Below are positions 1-5,132 of a stretch of 5,132 bases of DNA, piece by piece; the first letter of the stretch is position 1; every line of letters begins with the position of its first letter. Location: NCBI GenBank assembly GCA_964229545.1, contig CAXRDP010000005.1, positions 1-5,132 of the forward strand, read 5' to 3'. The notes beneath the pieces were generated by a model. That model was not told where the DNA came from. It did not search any database and saw only the letters and a list, made by a program, of their open reading frames with translations. The position numbers and the translations under genes are program-made. This DNA is from UBA724 sp964229545 (GTDB taxonomy: Bacteria; Bacteroidota; Bacteroidia; Flavobacteriales; Flavobacteriaceae).

Positions 1-121
1 TTTTTGTTTGCACATCAAACAAGAAATGATCCAAAATGGGCAAAGTATTGGAGGTGTTTAAAACGCCACTAAGCGTTTGAAGTGGCTTTAGCAAAGCCGA
101 ACTGGAAACAATAAATTTCAT
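1..121 (-). CDS. dnaN: DNA polymerase III subunit beta (sliding clamp), N-terminal fragment
   Basis: This is the 5' end of a gene that leaves the window on the left; 40 codons are visible. Translation from the ATG at 121-119 begins MKFIVSSSALLKPLQTL and continues through SGVLNTSNTLPILDHFLFDV. This matches the start of bacterial sliding clamps: a short beta strand, a helix with LLK..L..LSGV, then the conserved N-T-L-P-I-L-(D/E)-x-F-L-F segment that opens the first clamp domain. The clamp is a ring-shaped homodimer that tethers DNA polymerase III and other partners to DNA. The ATG is the natural start because family members begin just here and a promoter-like element lies about 20 bases upstream. 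dnaA is not adjacent within the visible sequence. The remaining roughly 330 residues cannot be checked. The identification rests on a short but very characteristic stretch. Confidence 0.93.
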   Translation of the reverse strand, partial: MKFIVSSSALLKPLQTLSGVLNTSNTLPILDHFLFDVQTK

Positions 122-141
122 ATATCTTGACTTGTTACTAA

Positions 142-173
142 CAAAAATACTTTTTCATTTTTGAAAAAGGAAA
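142..173 (-). promoter_or_regulatory. Putative Bacteroidota-type promoter of dnaN
   Basis: On the minus strand, TATTTTTG (149-142) is an exact match to the Bacteroidota -7 element TAnnTTTG. TTTC (173-170) lies 20 bases upstream as a 3-of-4 match to the -33 TTTG box. Transcription would begin near 135, giving a leader of roughly 15 bases before the dnaN ATG. The element is in the right place and orientation, but the sequence is AT-rich, so chance matches are possible. No Shine-Dalgarno sequence lies between it and the start codon. Confidence 0.6.
150..169. repeat. Perfect 7-bp inverted repeat in the dnaN promoter spacer
   Basis: CTTTTTC (150-156) and GAAAAAG (163-169) are exact reverse complements separated by six bases. 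The 20-bp palindromic unit occupies exactly the spacer between the putative -33 and -7 boxes of the dnaN promoter. It could be an operator for a dimeric regulator or simply a product of A/T-rich composition. No known operator consensus is recognised. Confidence 0.5.
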
Positions 174-227
174 CTAACTTATTAACACTTTAGCTTCTGT
201 GTGATATATAAACGTTATTGTAAACTG

Positions 228-264
228 TCACTCCTGTGAAAACAGGAGTCTCCTGAGGGTGTAG
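228..264. repeat. Intergenic repeat unit, copy 1, with 7-bp hairpin
   Basis: The unit starts TCACTCCTGTGAA (228-240) and ends GGAGTCTCCTGAGGGTGTAG (245-264). ACTCCTG (230-236) and CAGGAGT (243-249) form a perfect 7-bp stem with a six-base loop. The same head and tail recur in copy 2 at 314-370. The form, a small palindrome with a conserved flank in a non-coding gap, resembles the dispersed palindromic repeats found in many bacterial genomes. On the minus strand the hairpin is followed by GACAGTTTAC, not a U-run, so it is at best a weak terminator for the SAM hydrolase transcript. Confidence 0.7.
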
Positions 265-267
265 TGG

Positions 268-288
268 ATGCCGTATAATGCACGGCAT
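268..288. repeat. Short hairpin between the two repeat units
   Basis: ATGCCGT (268-274) and ACGGCAT (282-288) form a perfect 7-bp stem around a seven-base loop. It lies three bases beyond the tail of repeat copy 1. It lacks a U-run on either strand, so it is not a typical intrinsic terminator. It may be part of the same repeat unit or a transcript-end stabiliser for the upstream SAM hydrolase message. Confidence 0.5.
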
Positions 289-313
289 GACATCTTCATA
301 TTATTTTATCAAA

Positions 314-370
314 TCACTCCTGCGAATTTAACTGCCAGAGGTAGGAACGGGAATCTCATCAGGGTGTGAG
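314..370. repeat. Intergenic repeat unit, copy 2, diverged with enlarged centre
   Basis: The head TCACTCCTGCGAA (314-326) differs from copy 1 by one base in 13. The tail GGAATCTCATCAGGGTGTGA (350-369) matches copy 1 at all but a few positions, including an identical AGGGTGT. The centre is about 20 bases longer than in copy 1 and has lost the perfect stem. Instead it contains a small CTGCC/GGTAG hairpin (332-336/340-344, one G-T pair). This looks like an older or rearranged copy of the same element, in the same orientation, 86 bases away. Confidence 0.65.
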
Positions 371-430
371 GCTAGCACCGAGTCATAATATTCTAAGACA
401 ATGGAAGGGTAGATCCCCAGTTGAAGAAAA

Positions 431-1297
431 CTACTGAAAACGGATGCTTACCACATCCAAATACTCCAGCCCAAACAAGCTACTGGCACCTCCTGTTACC
501 AAAGGATTGCTTCTGTACATGGCAAGTTCCAACAGCCCTGATGCGTTGAACAACGCCAATGGTTTGCCATCCTCGGTTCTGTTTCTTTTGTCGGTGTCGA
601 AACGAAGGAGATCTCCATAGGAATCTTGTATTTTGGTAAAACGATTGTTTCGGGCTTCGACCACATAGGTTCGCTCTTGGCCTATTTCCTCAAATAGTTT
701 TTTGGAAATATTTGTAATCACATTCTCATAATTGTCCACATAAATTACTTTACCCTGAATCAGCTTTTTGTCAGCACCAACTGTGGGTGTAAAAGGGGAT
801 AGAGTTTTTATCTGTTCAATTGGTTTTCCTATGATGTTGGGAGCCCCACCCCGCGCCAAATGAGCCGCTGCACGGGCAAAAACAGTTAAAGAACTAAAGC
901 TGTTATTTCCTAAGGTTTGATGATCGATCTGGGTGATTTTATCAGGTTTGACATGAGGCGTAACCAAAGACAACACCCCATTGTCCGGGCATACAAAAAA
1001 ATGATTGTTCAAGCTGACGACCAAGGGTGGGTTATCAGGCCGTATTTCCGTGTCTATACATATCAAATGTATGCTGCCCTCTGGATAATGTTGATAACTG
1101 TTGTGAATAATGTATGCCGCTTGCGCGATGTCAAAAGGAGCAATTTCATGGGATATATCTACAAGGGTAGGATCGCTGAGTTCTGTGTATAAGACGCCCT
1201 TTACAGCAGCCAAGTAGGGGTCTTTGTGTCCAAAATCGGATGTGATGGTGATAATGGGCTTCAATTTGATTACATTTTGTTCATCTTCGGAACGCAA
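431..1297 (-). CDS. SAM hydrolase, SAM hydroxide adenosyltransferase family (DUF62)
   Basis: Members of this family, relatives of fluorinase and chlorinase, use water to split S-adenosylmethionine into adenosine and methionine in the cytoplasm. The 288-residue length fits. The N-terminal domain opens with KPIITITSDFGHKDPY, whose Asp21-Phe-Gly is the conserved SAM-binding loop. VDISHEI (46-52) and PDNGVLS (104-110) follow. The C-terminal domain starts near GKVIYVDNYENVITN (182-196) and contains NASGLLELAM (251-260), both typical of the family. The start is uncertain. No in-frame ATG exists near the 5' end; TTG at 1297 gives the longest form. TTG at 1264 removes 11 residues and leaves only a few residues before the conserved strand, as in most relatives, so it is at least as likely. 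The gene diverges from phoH across a 71-bp gap. The biological reason for hydrolysing SAM is unsettled for the family. Family assignment is firm; the exact role is inferred. Confidence 0.92.
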   Translation of the reverse strand: MRSEDEQNVIKLKPIITITSDFGHKDPYLAAVKGVLYTELSDPTLVDISHEIAPFDIAQAAYIIHNSYQHYPEGSIHLICIDTEIRPDNPPLVVSLNNHFFVCPDNGVLSLVTPHVKPDKITQIDHQTLGNNSFSSLTVFARAAAHLARGGAPNIIGKPIEQIKTLSPFTPTVGADKKLIQGKVIYVDNYENVITNISKKLFEEIGQERTYVVEARNNRFTKIQDSYGDLLRFDTDKRNRTEDGKPLALFNASGLLELAMYRSNPLVTGGASSLFGLEYLDVVSIRFQ

Positions 1298-1308
1298 AAA
1301 TCCCTAAA

Positions 1309-1340
1309 TTTGAAATCAAAGTTACCAAAATTTAGTTCTG
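1309..1340 (+). promoter_or_regulatory. Putative promoter of the phoH-purC operon
   Basis: TTTG (1309-1312) matches the Bacteroidota -33 box. Twenty bases later TAGTTCTG (1333-1340) matches TAnnTTTG with one mismatch. Transcription would start near 1346 and give a leader of about 23 bases before the TTG start of phoH. The element overlaps the opposite-facing promoter candidate at 1317-1349. Confidence 0.55.
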
Positions 1341-1349
1341 TAATAGAAA
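1317..1349 (-). promoter_or_regulatory. Putative promoter of the SAM hydrolase gene
   Basis: On the minus strand TAACTTTG (1324-1317) is an exact match to the Bacteroidota -7 element TAnnTTTG. TTTC (1349-1346) lies 21 bases upstream as a near match to the -33 box. Transcription would begin near 1310, just before either candidate TTG start (1297 or 1264). The site interleaves with the plus-strand promoter candidate for phoH. Confidence 0.55.
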
Positions 1350-1368
1350 TCTTTTAAAACAAGCGCGT

Positions 1369-2325
1369 TTGAACGAACTCACCATACAGCTCACAGAAGT
1401 AAACCCAACTATTTTTTACGGGGGCAGTAGAAACAGAAATATCGCGACCCTCAAAAAATATTTTCCAAAACTCAAAATTGTAGCACGAGGCAACACCATT
1501 ACCGCTTATGGGGAGGAAGAGCTCTTAGAAGCGTTTGAGCGCCAACTCGATCGCTTGGTGATGCACTACGGCAAGTACAACAGCCTAGATGAGGATACTG
1601 TGGAGCAAATACTGACCTCTAATGAAGAAGATGATTTTGGGCTTGATCCTGATGACAAACAAGTCATTGTCCACGGGGTAGGCGGAAAGATTGTGCGTGC
1701 ACAAACCCCTAATCAAGCCAAAATGGTTGAGGCAGTTTTAAATAATGACCTAGTGTTTGCTGTGGGGCCGGCAGGAACCGGAAAAACTTATACTGGTGTG
1801 GCTATGGCAGTTAAGGCACTCAAAGAAAAACAGGTCAAGCGTATCATTTTGACCCGTCCCGCAGTGGAGGCAGGAGAAAATCTAGGTTTTTTACCGGGTG
1901 ACCTAAAAGAGAAGTTGGACCCCTATATGCAGCCGCTGTACGATGCTCTAAGAGATATGATACCTCCTGAAAAGCTGGGCAATTATATCGAAAACGGAAC
2001 CATTCAAATCGCGCCCATGGCTTTTATGCGAGGTCGCACGCTCGACAATGCCTTCGTTATTTTGGATGAAGCCCAAAATACAACCCATAACCAGATGAAA
2101 ATGTTTTTGACTCGTATGGGCAAACATGCAAAATTTGTTATTACAGGTGACCCTGGACAAATCGATTTGCCCAGACGTGTAATTTCAGGCCTCAAAGAAG
2201 CCTTGCTCGTTTTGGGAGATGTCAAGGGAATTTGTGTTATTTATTTGGACGACCGAGATGTGATTCGACATCCATTGGTCAAGAAAGTGATTGAAGCCTA
2301 CAAAAAAACCGAACACCACAACTGA
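1369..2325 (+). CDS. phoH: PhoH family protein (YbeZ-like P-loop ATPase)
   Basis: PhoH-like proteins are cytoplasmic P-loop ATPases linked to RNA metabolism. In Enterobacteria the homologue YbeZ works with the rRNA endonuclease YbeY. The 318 residues contain an N-terminal KH-like segment (about 30-65, with YFPKLKIVARGN) and an acidic linker (about 72-96). The ATPase domain has Walker A GPAGTGKT (133-140), LTRPAVEAGENLGFLPGD (161-178), Walker B VILDEAQN (230-237) and VITGDPGQIDLP (258-269). The tail has DRDVIRHPLV (295-304), matching the conserved arginine-rich end. All key motifs are intact. The start is a TTG. It is supported by homology, because MNELTIQLTEVNP is how related proteins begin, and no ATG lies nearby in frame. 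There is no Shine-Dalgarno sequence. Its stop codon overlaps the purC start by one base, so the two are probably cotranscribed. A direct functional link to purine synthesis is not evident. Confidence 0.95.
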   Translation: MNELTIQLTEVNPTIFYGGSRNRNIATLKKYFPKLKIVARGNTITAYGEEELLEAFERQLDRLVMHYGKYNSLDEDTVEQILTSNEEDDFGLDPDDKQVIVHGVGGKIVRAQTPNQAKMVEAVLNNDLVFAVGPAGTGKTYTGVAMAVKALKEKQVKRIILTRPAVEAGENLGFLPGDLKEKLDPYMQPLYDALRDMIPPEKLGNYIENGTIQIAPMAFMRGRTLDNAFVILDEAQNTTHNQMKMFLTRMGKHAKFVITGDPGQIDLPRRVISGLKEALLVLGDVKGICVIYLDDRDVIRHPLVKKVIEAYKKTEHHN

Positions 2326-3272
2326 TGCCGATGAACACCTTGATGCAAACCGATTTCCAATTCGTGGGACAACAAGCCAAGTACAAAGGAAAGGTTCGGG
2401 AGGTTTACACCTTAGAAAATAACACCCTCTTGATGGTAGCCACAGATCGGCTGTCTGCCTTTGATGTGGTGATGCCCAAAGGCATTCCTTTCAAAGGGCA
2501 AATTCTGAATCAAATAGCCACCCATATGATGAAAGCTACAGAGGATATCGTTCCCAATTGGATCGAATCGGTCCCTGATCCCAATGTGGCCGTTGGTAAG
2601 ATGTGTACTCCTTTTAAGGTGGAGATGGTTATCAGAGGTTATCTCTCTGGTCATGCTGCCAGAGAATATCGTGCCGGCAAGCGCAGTCTATGTGGGATGT
2701 CTATGCCGGAGGGAATGAAAGAAAACGACAAATTTCCAAGTCCTATTATCACGCCTGCTACCAAAGCCGAGCAGGGTGCCCACGATGAGGATATTAGTGA
2801 AGCACAAATTTTAGAAAAAGGCATTGTCTCCGAATCGGATTATCAAGCTCTCAAAACTTATACCCAAAAACTATTTCAAAGGGGAAGTGAATTGGCCAAA
2901 AAACAAGGGTTGATTTTGGTTGATACCAAATACGAATTTGGCAAAGATAGTTCAGGAAACATCGTGCTTATCGACGAAATACATACACCAGATTCCTCAC
3001 GCTACTTTTACGCCTCAGGTTATGAGGAACGCCAACAAAAAGGAGAACCTCAAAAGCAACTTTCTAAAGAATTTGTACGTCAATGGTTGATTGGCAACGG
3101 CTTTCAAGGCTTGGAAGGACAAAAGGTTCCCAAGATGTCAGATGCGTATATTCAAACCGTTTCGGAACGCTATATTGAACTCTACGAAAACATCACCGGA
3201 CTTCCGTTTGAAAAAGCAGATGTCAGTAACATAGAAGAGCGTATGCGGCGCAACTTGGCTGCATACCTTTAA
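2325..3272 (+). CDS. purC: Phosphoribosylaminoimidazole-succinocarboxamide synthase (SAICAR synthase)
   Basis: This enzyme catalyses the ATP-dependent joining of CAIR and aspartate to form SAICAR in de novo purine (IMP) synthesis. The 315-residue protein is the long, yeast ADE1-like form. Visible motifs in order are KGKVREVY (21-28, nucleotide-binding loop), TDRLSAFDVVMP (40-51), EMVIRGYLSGHAAREY (100-115), PIITPATKAEQGAHDEDIS (140-158), LVDTKYEFG (198-206) and LIDEIHTPDSSRYF (215-228, the second family signature). No key segment is missing. The first ATG at 2325 overlaps the phoH stop (TGATG). ATGs at 2331 and 2343 are also possible, since the conserved part starts only near residue 10. The overlap suggests translational coupling to phoH. 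The 3' end overlaps the opposing lipoprotein gene by four bases, leaving no room for a separate terminator. Confidence 0.97.
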   Translation: MPMNTLMQTDFQFVGQQAKYKGKVREVYTLENNTLLMVATDRLSAFDVVMPKGIPFKGQILNQIATHMMKATEDIVPNWIESVPDPNVAVGKMCTPFKVEMVIRGYLSGHAAREYRAGKRSLCGMSMPEGMKENDKFPSPIITPATKAEQGAHDEDISEAQILEKGIVSESDYQALKTYTQKLFQRGSELAKKQGLILVDTKYEFGKDSSGNIVLIDEIHTPDSSRYFYASGYEERQQKGEPQKQLSKEFVRQWLIGNGFQGLEGQKVPKMSDAYIQTVSERYIELYENITGLPFEKADVSNIEERMRRNLAAYL

Positions 3273-4468
3273 CGCATTTCTTCAAAAATAAGCGGGACTT
3301 GAATTGAAAAGAGTGCCGCAGTAGCTGTGTGGTCAAAACTTTCTGCCAAAGACAAATGTATGTTTTCCAAGCCCGATGATGTCATCGCCTGATGTGCGCT
3401 GGTTGCGTTGCTTGGAAAAACAAAATCATCAAGTGCGCCATGAACAATCCATATTTCTCCTTCAGGTCTCCAGTCAAATCGATCATTGTCTTTGATGGCA
3501 TCGACCATGGGATGATTGCCTTCGTTGATGATTAGGTTTCTAAAATTCTCGGTAAACAAGGCTTGCGGATTGGTATCCAAATCACCTGAATCAAAAAAGT
3601 TTGATGGGTTGATGTTGGCCAACTGATCTTGATTGATGTAAAAGGAAAAAGGCTCATTGATGCCGTAAATATTGTTGTAGGTATATAACACCCATAGATA
3701 GTTGGGCATAAAGGCCAAAGGTTCGTTTTTTTGCATGATTTCTTTGGCAAACAAAGTCTTATTGTAGGCGCCACCACCAACGATGCTGGCAGTCACTTCG
3801 GTATTTGTGTTTTCTTGTATGTGTTGATGCAAAGCCATGGTGGCATAGCCACCTTCAGAATAGCCTGCCAAAAAGAGTTGATCGTTGTAGGCAACCGATT
3901 CGTTGTCTAAAAAATCCTTAGCAGCTTCCAACATGTCATAGGACGATTGTGCCAAGGTGGGACCATGTTCATAGGGGTGCAACAGATGATTAGATACTCC
4001 ATAGCCCAAATAGTCGGGAGCAACCACCACATATTCCAAGCCCGCCACTGCACTTGCATAGTTTCTATTCACTGACGTAGCCACAAAGTTTGAAGGGACT
4101 TCGTTGTCGTCTGCTATGGTGCCATGTTGGAGCGACAAAATGGGTAGCGTCTTATCAGAATCTGGTAAGAGAACCAATCCCGAGGCTTCGATTTGCACCT
4201 TCGGAAAATAGGGGTGAGGTGTTTGGTAAATGATTTTGTAAGAAGAAACTGGGACCAGATTGTTTTTTAGGTCGGCCATCACCGTGTAGGGAAAAACTAG
4301 GTCATAGGACAGTATAACTTCATTCAAGGAAAGTTCTGATATTTTCGTTGCACTGACAAGTTTGCTTGTAGGTTCTTCGGGCGGTCGGATTTCATTTTCT
4401 TCATTATCAGATCCGCAGCTGATGAGAAATAAAACAATAAAAAGAGATAGGTAGTATAAAGATTTCAT
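3269..4468 (-). CDS. Alpha/beta-hydrolase-fold lipoprotein (putative secreted esterase, lipase or peptidase)
   Basis: This is a predicted envelope-anchored serine hydrolase of 399 residues. Starting at the ATG at 4468, the protein opens with MKSLYYLSLFIVLFLISCGS: a short basic start, a hydrophobic core and a lipobox LISC with Cys18 as the lipidated residue. Acidic residues follow directly (SDNEENE), as is common for exported Bacteroidota lipoproteins. The catalytic domain shows an oxyanion-type HG (LQHGT, about 113-117), PDYLGYG (151-157) and the nucleophile elbow GYSEGG with Ser204. The likely acid is Asp347 in VHGALDDFVFP and the likely base is His380 in SFDHTA. The triad thus looks complete. 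The layout resembles secretory lipase and prolyl-oligopeptidase-like hydrolases, but the substrate cannot be told. A TTG nine codons upstream (4495) overlaps the miaA stop and would give a longer form; the ATG fits the signal peptide better. The gene lies 23 bases after miaA and is probably cotranscribed with it. Confidence 0.88.
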   Translation of the reverse strand: MKSLYYLSLFIVLFLISCGSDNEENEIRPPEEPTSKLVSATKISELSLNEVILSYDLVFPYTVMADLKNNLVPVSSYKIIYQTPHPYFPKVQIEASGLVLLPDSDKTLPILSLQHGTIADDNEVPSNFVATSVNRNYASAVAGLEYVVVAPDYLGYGVSNHLLHPYEHGPTLAQSSYDMLEAAKDFLDNESVAYNDQLFLAGYSEGGYATMALHQHIQENTNTEVTASIVGGGAYNKTLFAKEIMQKNEPLAFMPNYLWVLYTYNNIYGINEPFSFYINQDQLANINPSNFFDSGDLDTNPQALFTENFRNLIINEGNHPMVDAIKDNDRFDWRPEGEIWIVHGALDDFVFPSNATSAHQAMTSSGLENIHLSLAESFDHTATAALFSIQVPLIFEEMR

Positions 4469-4491
4469 AGGGGTAATTTTGGATTTAGTAA

Positions 4492-5132
4492 TCAATGATT
4501 ATGCCATGTTTCTATAAGTTTTGTCAGGGCTAGGTTAGAAATATTTGTATCAATTTTTTGAGCGTTTTTTTCTTTTCTTCGAACCCATGTGAGTTGTCGC
4601 TTGGCAAAATTGCGCGTATGTTGTTTGATGTCCGCAACGGCTTTTTCCAAATCTATTTTTTGATCAAAAAAATCAAACAATTCTTTGTATCCCACAGTTT
4701 GTAACGCATTTAAAGCACGGTGGGGGTAGAGCGCATGGGCTTCTTGCAGTAAACCTGCATTCATCATGTTATCAACCCGTTGGTTGATGCGTTGGTACAA
4801 CATATTTCTATCAATCTCGACAGTGAGTGGCAATACTTCAAACGGACGTTTGGGCTTGGGTTTTCCCAAAAAGGAAGAGTAGGCCTGTCCCGAAGACAAA
4901 CATACGCCCAAGGCCCGCATCACACGACTGGGATTGTTGACATCTACTTGTTGGTAATAGGTGGGATCCAACTGTTGTAATTCTTCTTGAAGATTGGCCA
5001 ACCCCAATGTGTTAAGTCTATCCCCAAGTTTGCTTCGAGTCGCTTCTGAAACATCGGGGAACACATCCAGCCCCTCAGTAACGGCTTGCATATAGAGTCC
5101 TGAACCACCTACCAAAATAGCGATGTCTTTGT
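4492..5132 (-). CDS. miaA: tRNA dimethylallyltransferase, C-terminal part (5' end outside window)
   Basis: MiaA transfers a dimethylallyl group to the N6 of A37 in tRNAs that read codons starting with U. It is the first step towards ms2i6A and acts in the cytoplasm. About 213 residues are visible, and the frame is open to the right edge. The apparent internal start at 5115 is a Leu codon (TTG) inside LVGGSGLY, not the true start. Recognisable segments are VGGSGLYMQAVTEGLD near the left of the fragment, VNNPSRVMRALGVCLSSGQ in the middle, and NALQTVGYKELFDFFDQ. The last is RNFAKRQLTWVRR, the conserved C-terminal motif, here with WVRR where WFRR is more usual. The first 90-100 residues, including the P-loop, lie outside. 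The stop is TGA at 4494-4492. The gene precedes the lipoprotein hydrolase gene on the same strand. Confidence 0.95.
   Translation of the reverse strand, partial: KDIAILVGGSGLYMQAVTEGLDVFPDVSEATRSKLGDRLNTLGLANLQEELQQLDPTYYQQVDVNNPSRVMRALGVCLSSGQAYSSFLGKPKPKRPFEVLPLTVEIDRNMLYQRINQRVDNMMNAGLLQEAHALYPHRALNALQTVGYKELFDFFDQKIDLEKAVADIKQHTRNFAKRQLTWVRRKEKNAQKIDTNISNLALTKLIETWHNH

Larger units (their letters stand above)
174..430. other. Non-coding interval between dnaN and the SAM hydrolase gene
   Basis: This is most of the 309-base gap between the dnaN start and the stop codon of the minus-strand SAM hydrolase. I see no credible protein gene on either strand and no tRNA. The interval holds two related repeat units and one additional hairpin, described separately. 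It must also contain the 3' end of the SAM hydrolase transcript, but no hairpin followed by a clear run of U residues is present on the minus strand. The termination site is therefore not evident, unless one of the U-less hairpins serves. Confidence 0.7.

Noticed and set aside
61..98. Three overlapping, partly exclusive stem-loops (61-66/73-78, 65-70/81-86, 84-89/93-98) resembling an attenuator.
   Set aside because: They fall inside the dnaN coding sequence, whose reading frame is clear. They are short and better explained by chance within codons.
179..187. TTATTAACA, a DnaA-box-like 9-mer (one mismatch to TTATnCACA) near dnaN.
   Set aside because: It is a single weak site in AT-rich sequence, with no box cluster, AT-rich unwinding repeats or dnaA nearby. 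It is not evidence for an origin.
268..369. A 33-codon plus-strand frame starting with ATG at 268.
   Set aside because: It begins within a hairpin, runs through the non-coding repeat copy 2, has no promoter or recognisable protein character, and is of chance length.
917..1192. A 91-codon plus-strand open frame.
   Set aside because: It is fully antisense to the conserved SAM hydrolase gene and its translation has no recognisable domain; it is a shadow frame.
3532..3780. An 82-codon minus-strand open frame within the hydrolase region.
   Set aside because: It overlaps the lipoprotein hydrolase in a different frame on the same strand. The hydrolase frame carries the conserved catalytic motifs.
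4492..5115. Reading the miaA segment as a complete 207-residue gene starting at 5115.
   Set aside because: The codon at 5115 is an internal TTG (Leu) in the conserved LVGGSGLY motif. The frame stays open to the window edge, so the gene is truncated by the window, not short.
1..5132. Search for CRISPR arrays, tRNA or rRNA genes, insertion sequences, toxin-antitoxin pairs or defence genes.
   Set aside because: Nothing of this kind was seen. Nearly all sequence outside 122-430 and 1298-1368 is explained by housekeeping genes and one hydrolase.

Overview
The window looks like ordinary chromosomal housekeeping sequence from a member of the Bacteroidota. Three observations support this. The proteins have the family form I know from that phylum: a long ADE1-like PurC of about 310 residues and a PhoH-family ATPase of about 318 residues. 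None of the starts has a convincing Shine-Dalgarno sequence. The intergenic regions carry matches to the Bacteroidota promoter pattern (TTTG near -33 and TAnnTTTG near -7). I cannot place it below phylum with confidence; a flavobacterial or cytophagal lineage is a guess from protein style.

Layout from left to right. Positions 1-121, minus strand, hold the first 40 codons of dnaN (DNA polymerase sliding clamp), which runs off the left edge. Positions 122-430 are non-coding. They hold a likely dnaN promoter whose spacer is filled by a perfect inverted repeat, plus two diverged copies of a hairpin-type intergenic repeat and a separate short hairpin. Positions 431-1297, minus strand, encode a SAM hydrolase (DUF62 / SAM hydroxide adenosyltransferase family). 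A 71-bp gap with two overlapping, back-to-back promoter candidates separates it from phoH (1369-2325, plus) and purC (2325-3272, plus), which overlap by one base and are probably one transcript. purC meets an alpha/beta-hydrolase lipoprotein gene (3269-4468, minus) tail to tail with a 4-base overlap. Upstream of the lipoprotein gene on the same strand is miaA (4492 to the right edge, minus), cut at its 5' end by the window boundary.

Functionally, most genes serve core metabolism and information processing: replication clamp, RNA-associated ATPase, de novo purine synthesis and tRNA isopentenylation. The SAM hydrolase touches SAM and adenosine pools. The cell-envelope hydrolase is the one accessory-looking gene. 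I found no mobile element, CRISPR array, RNA gene, defence system or new multi-gene system. The points worth a second look are small-scale: the intergenic repeat pair, the inverted repeat in the dnaN promoter, the overlapping divergent promoters, and the uncertain start of the SAM hydrolase.
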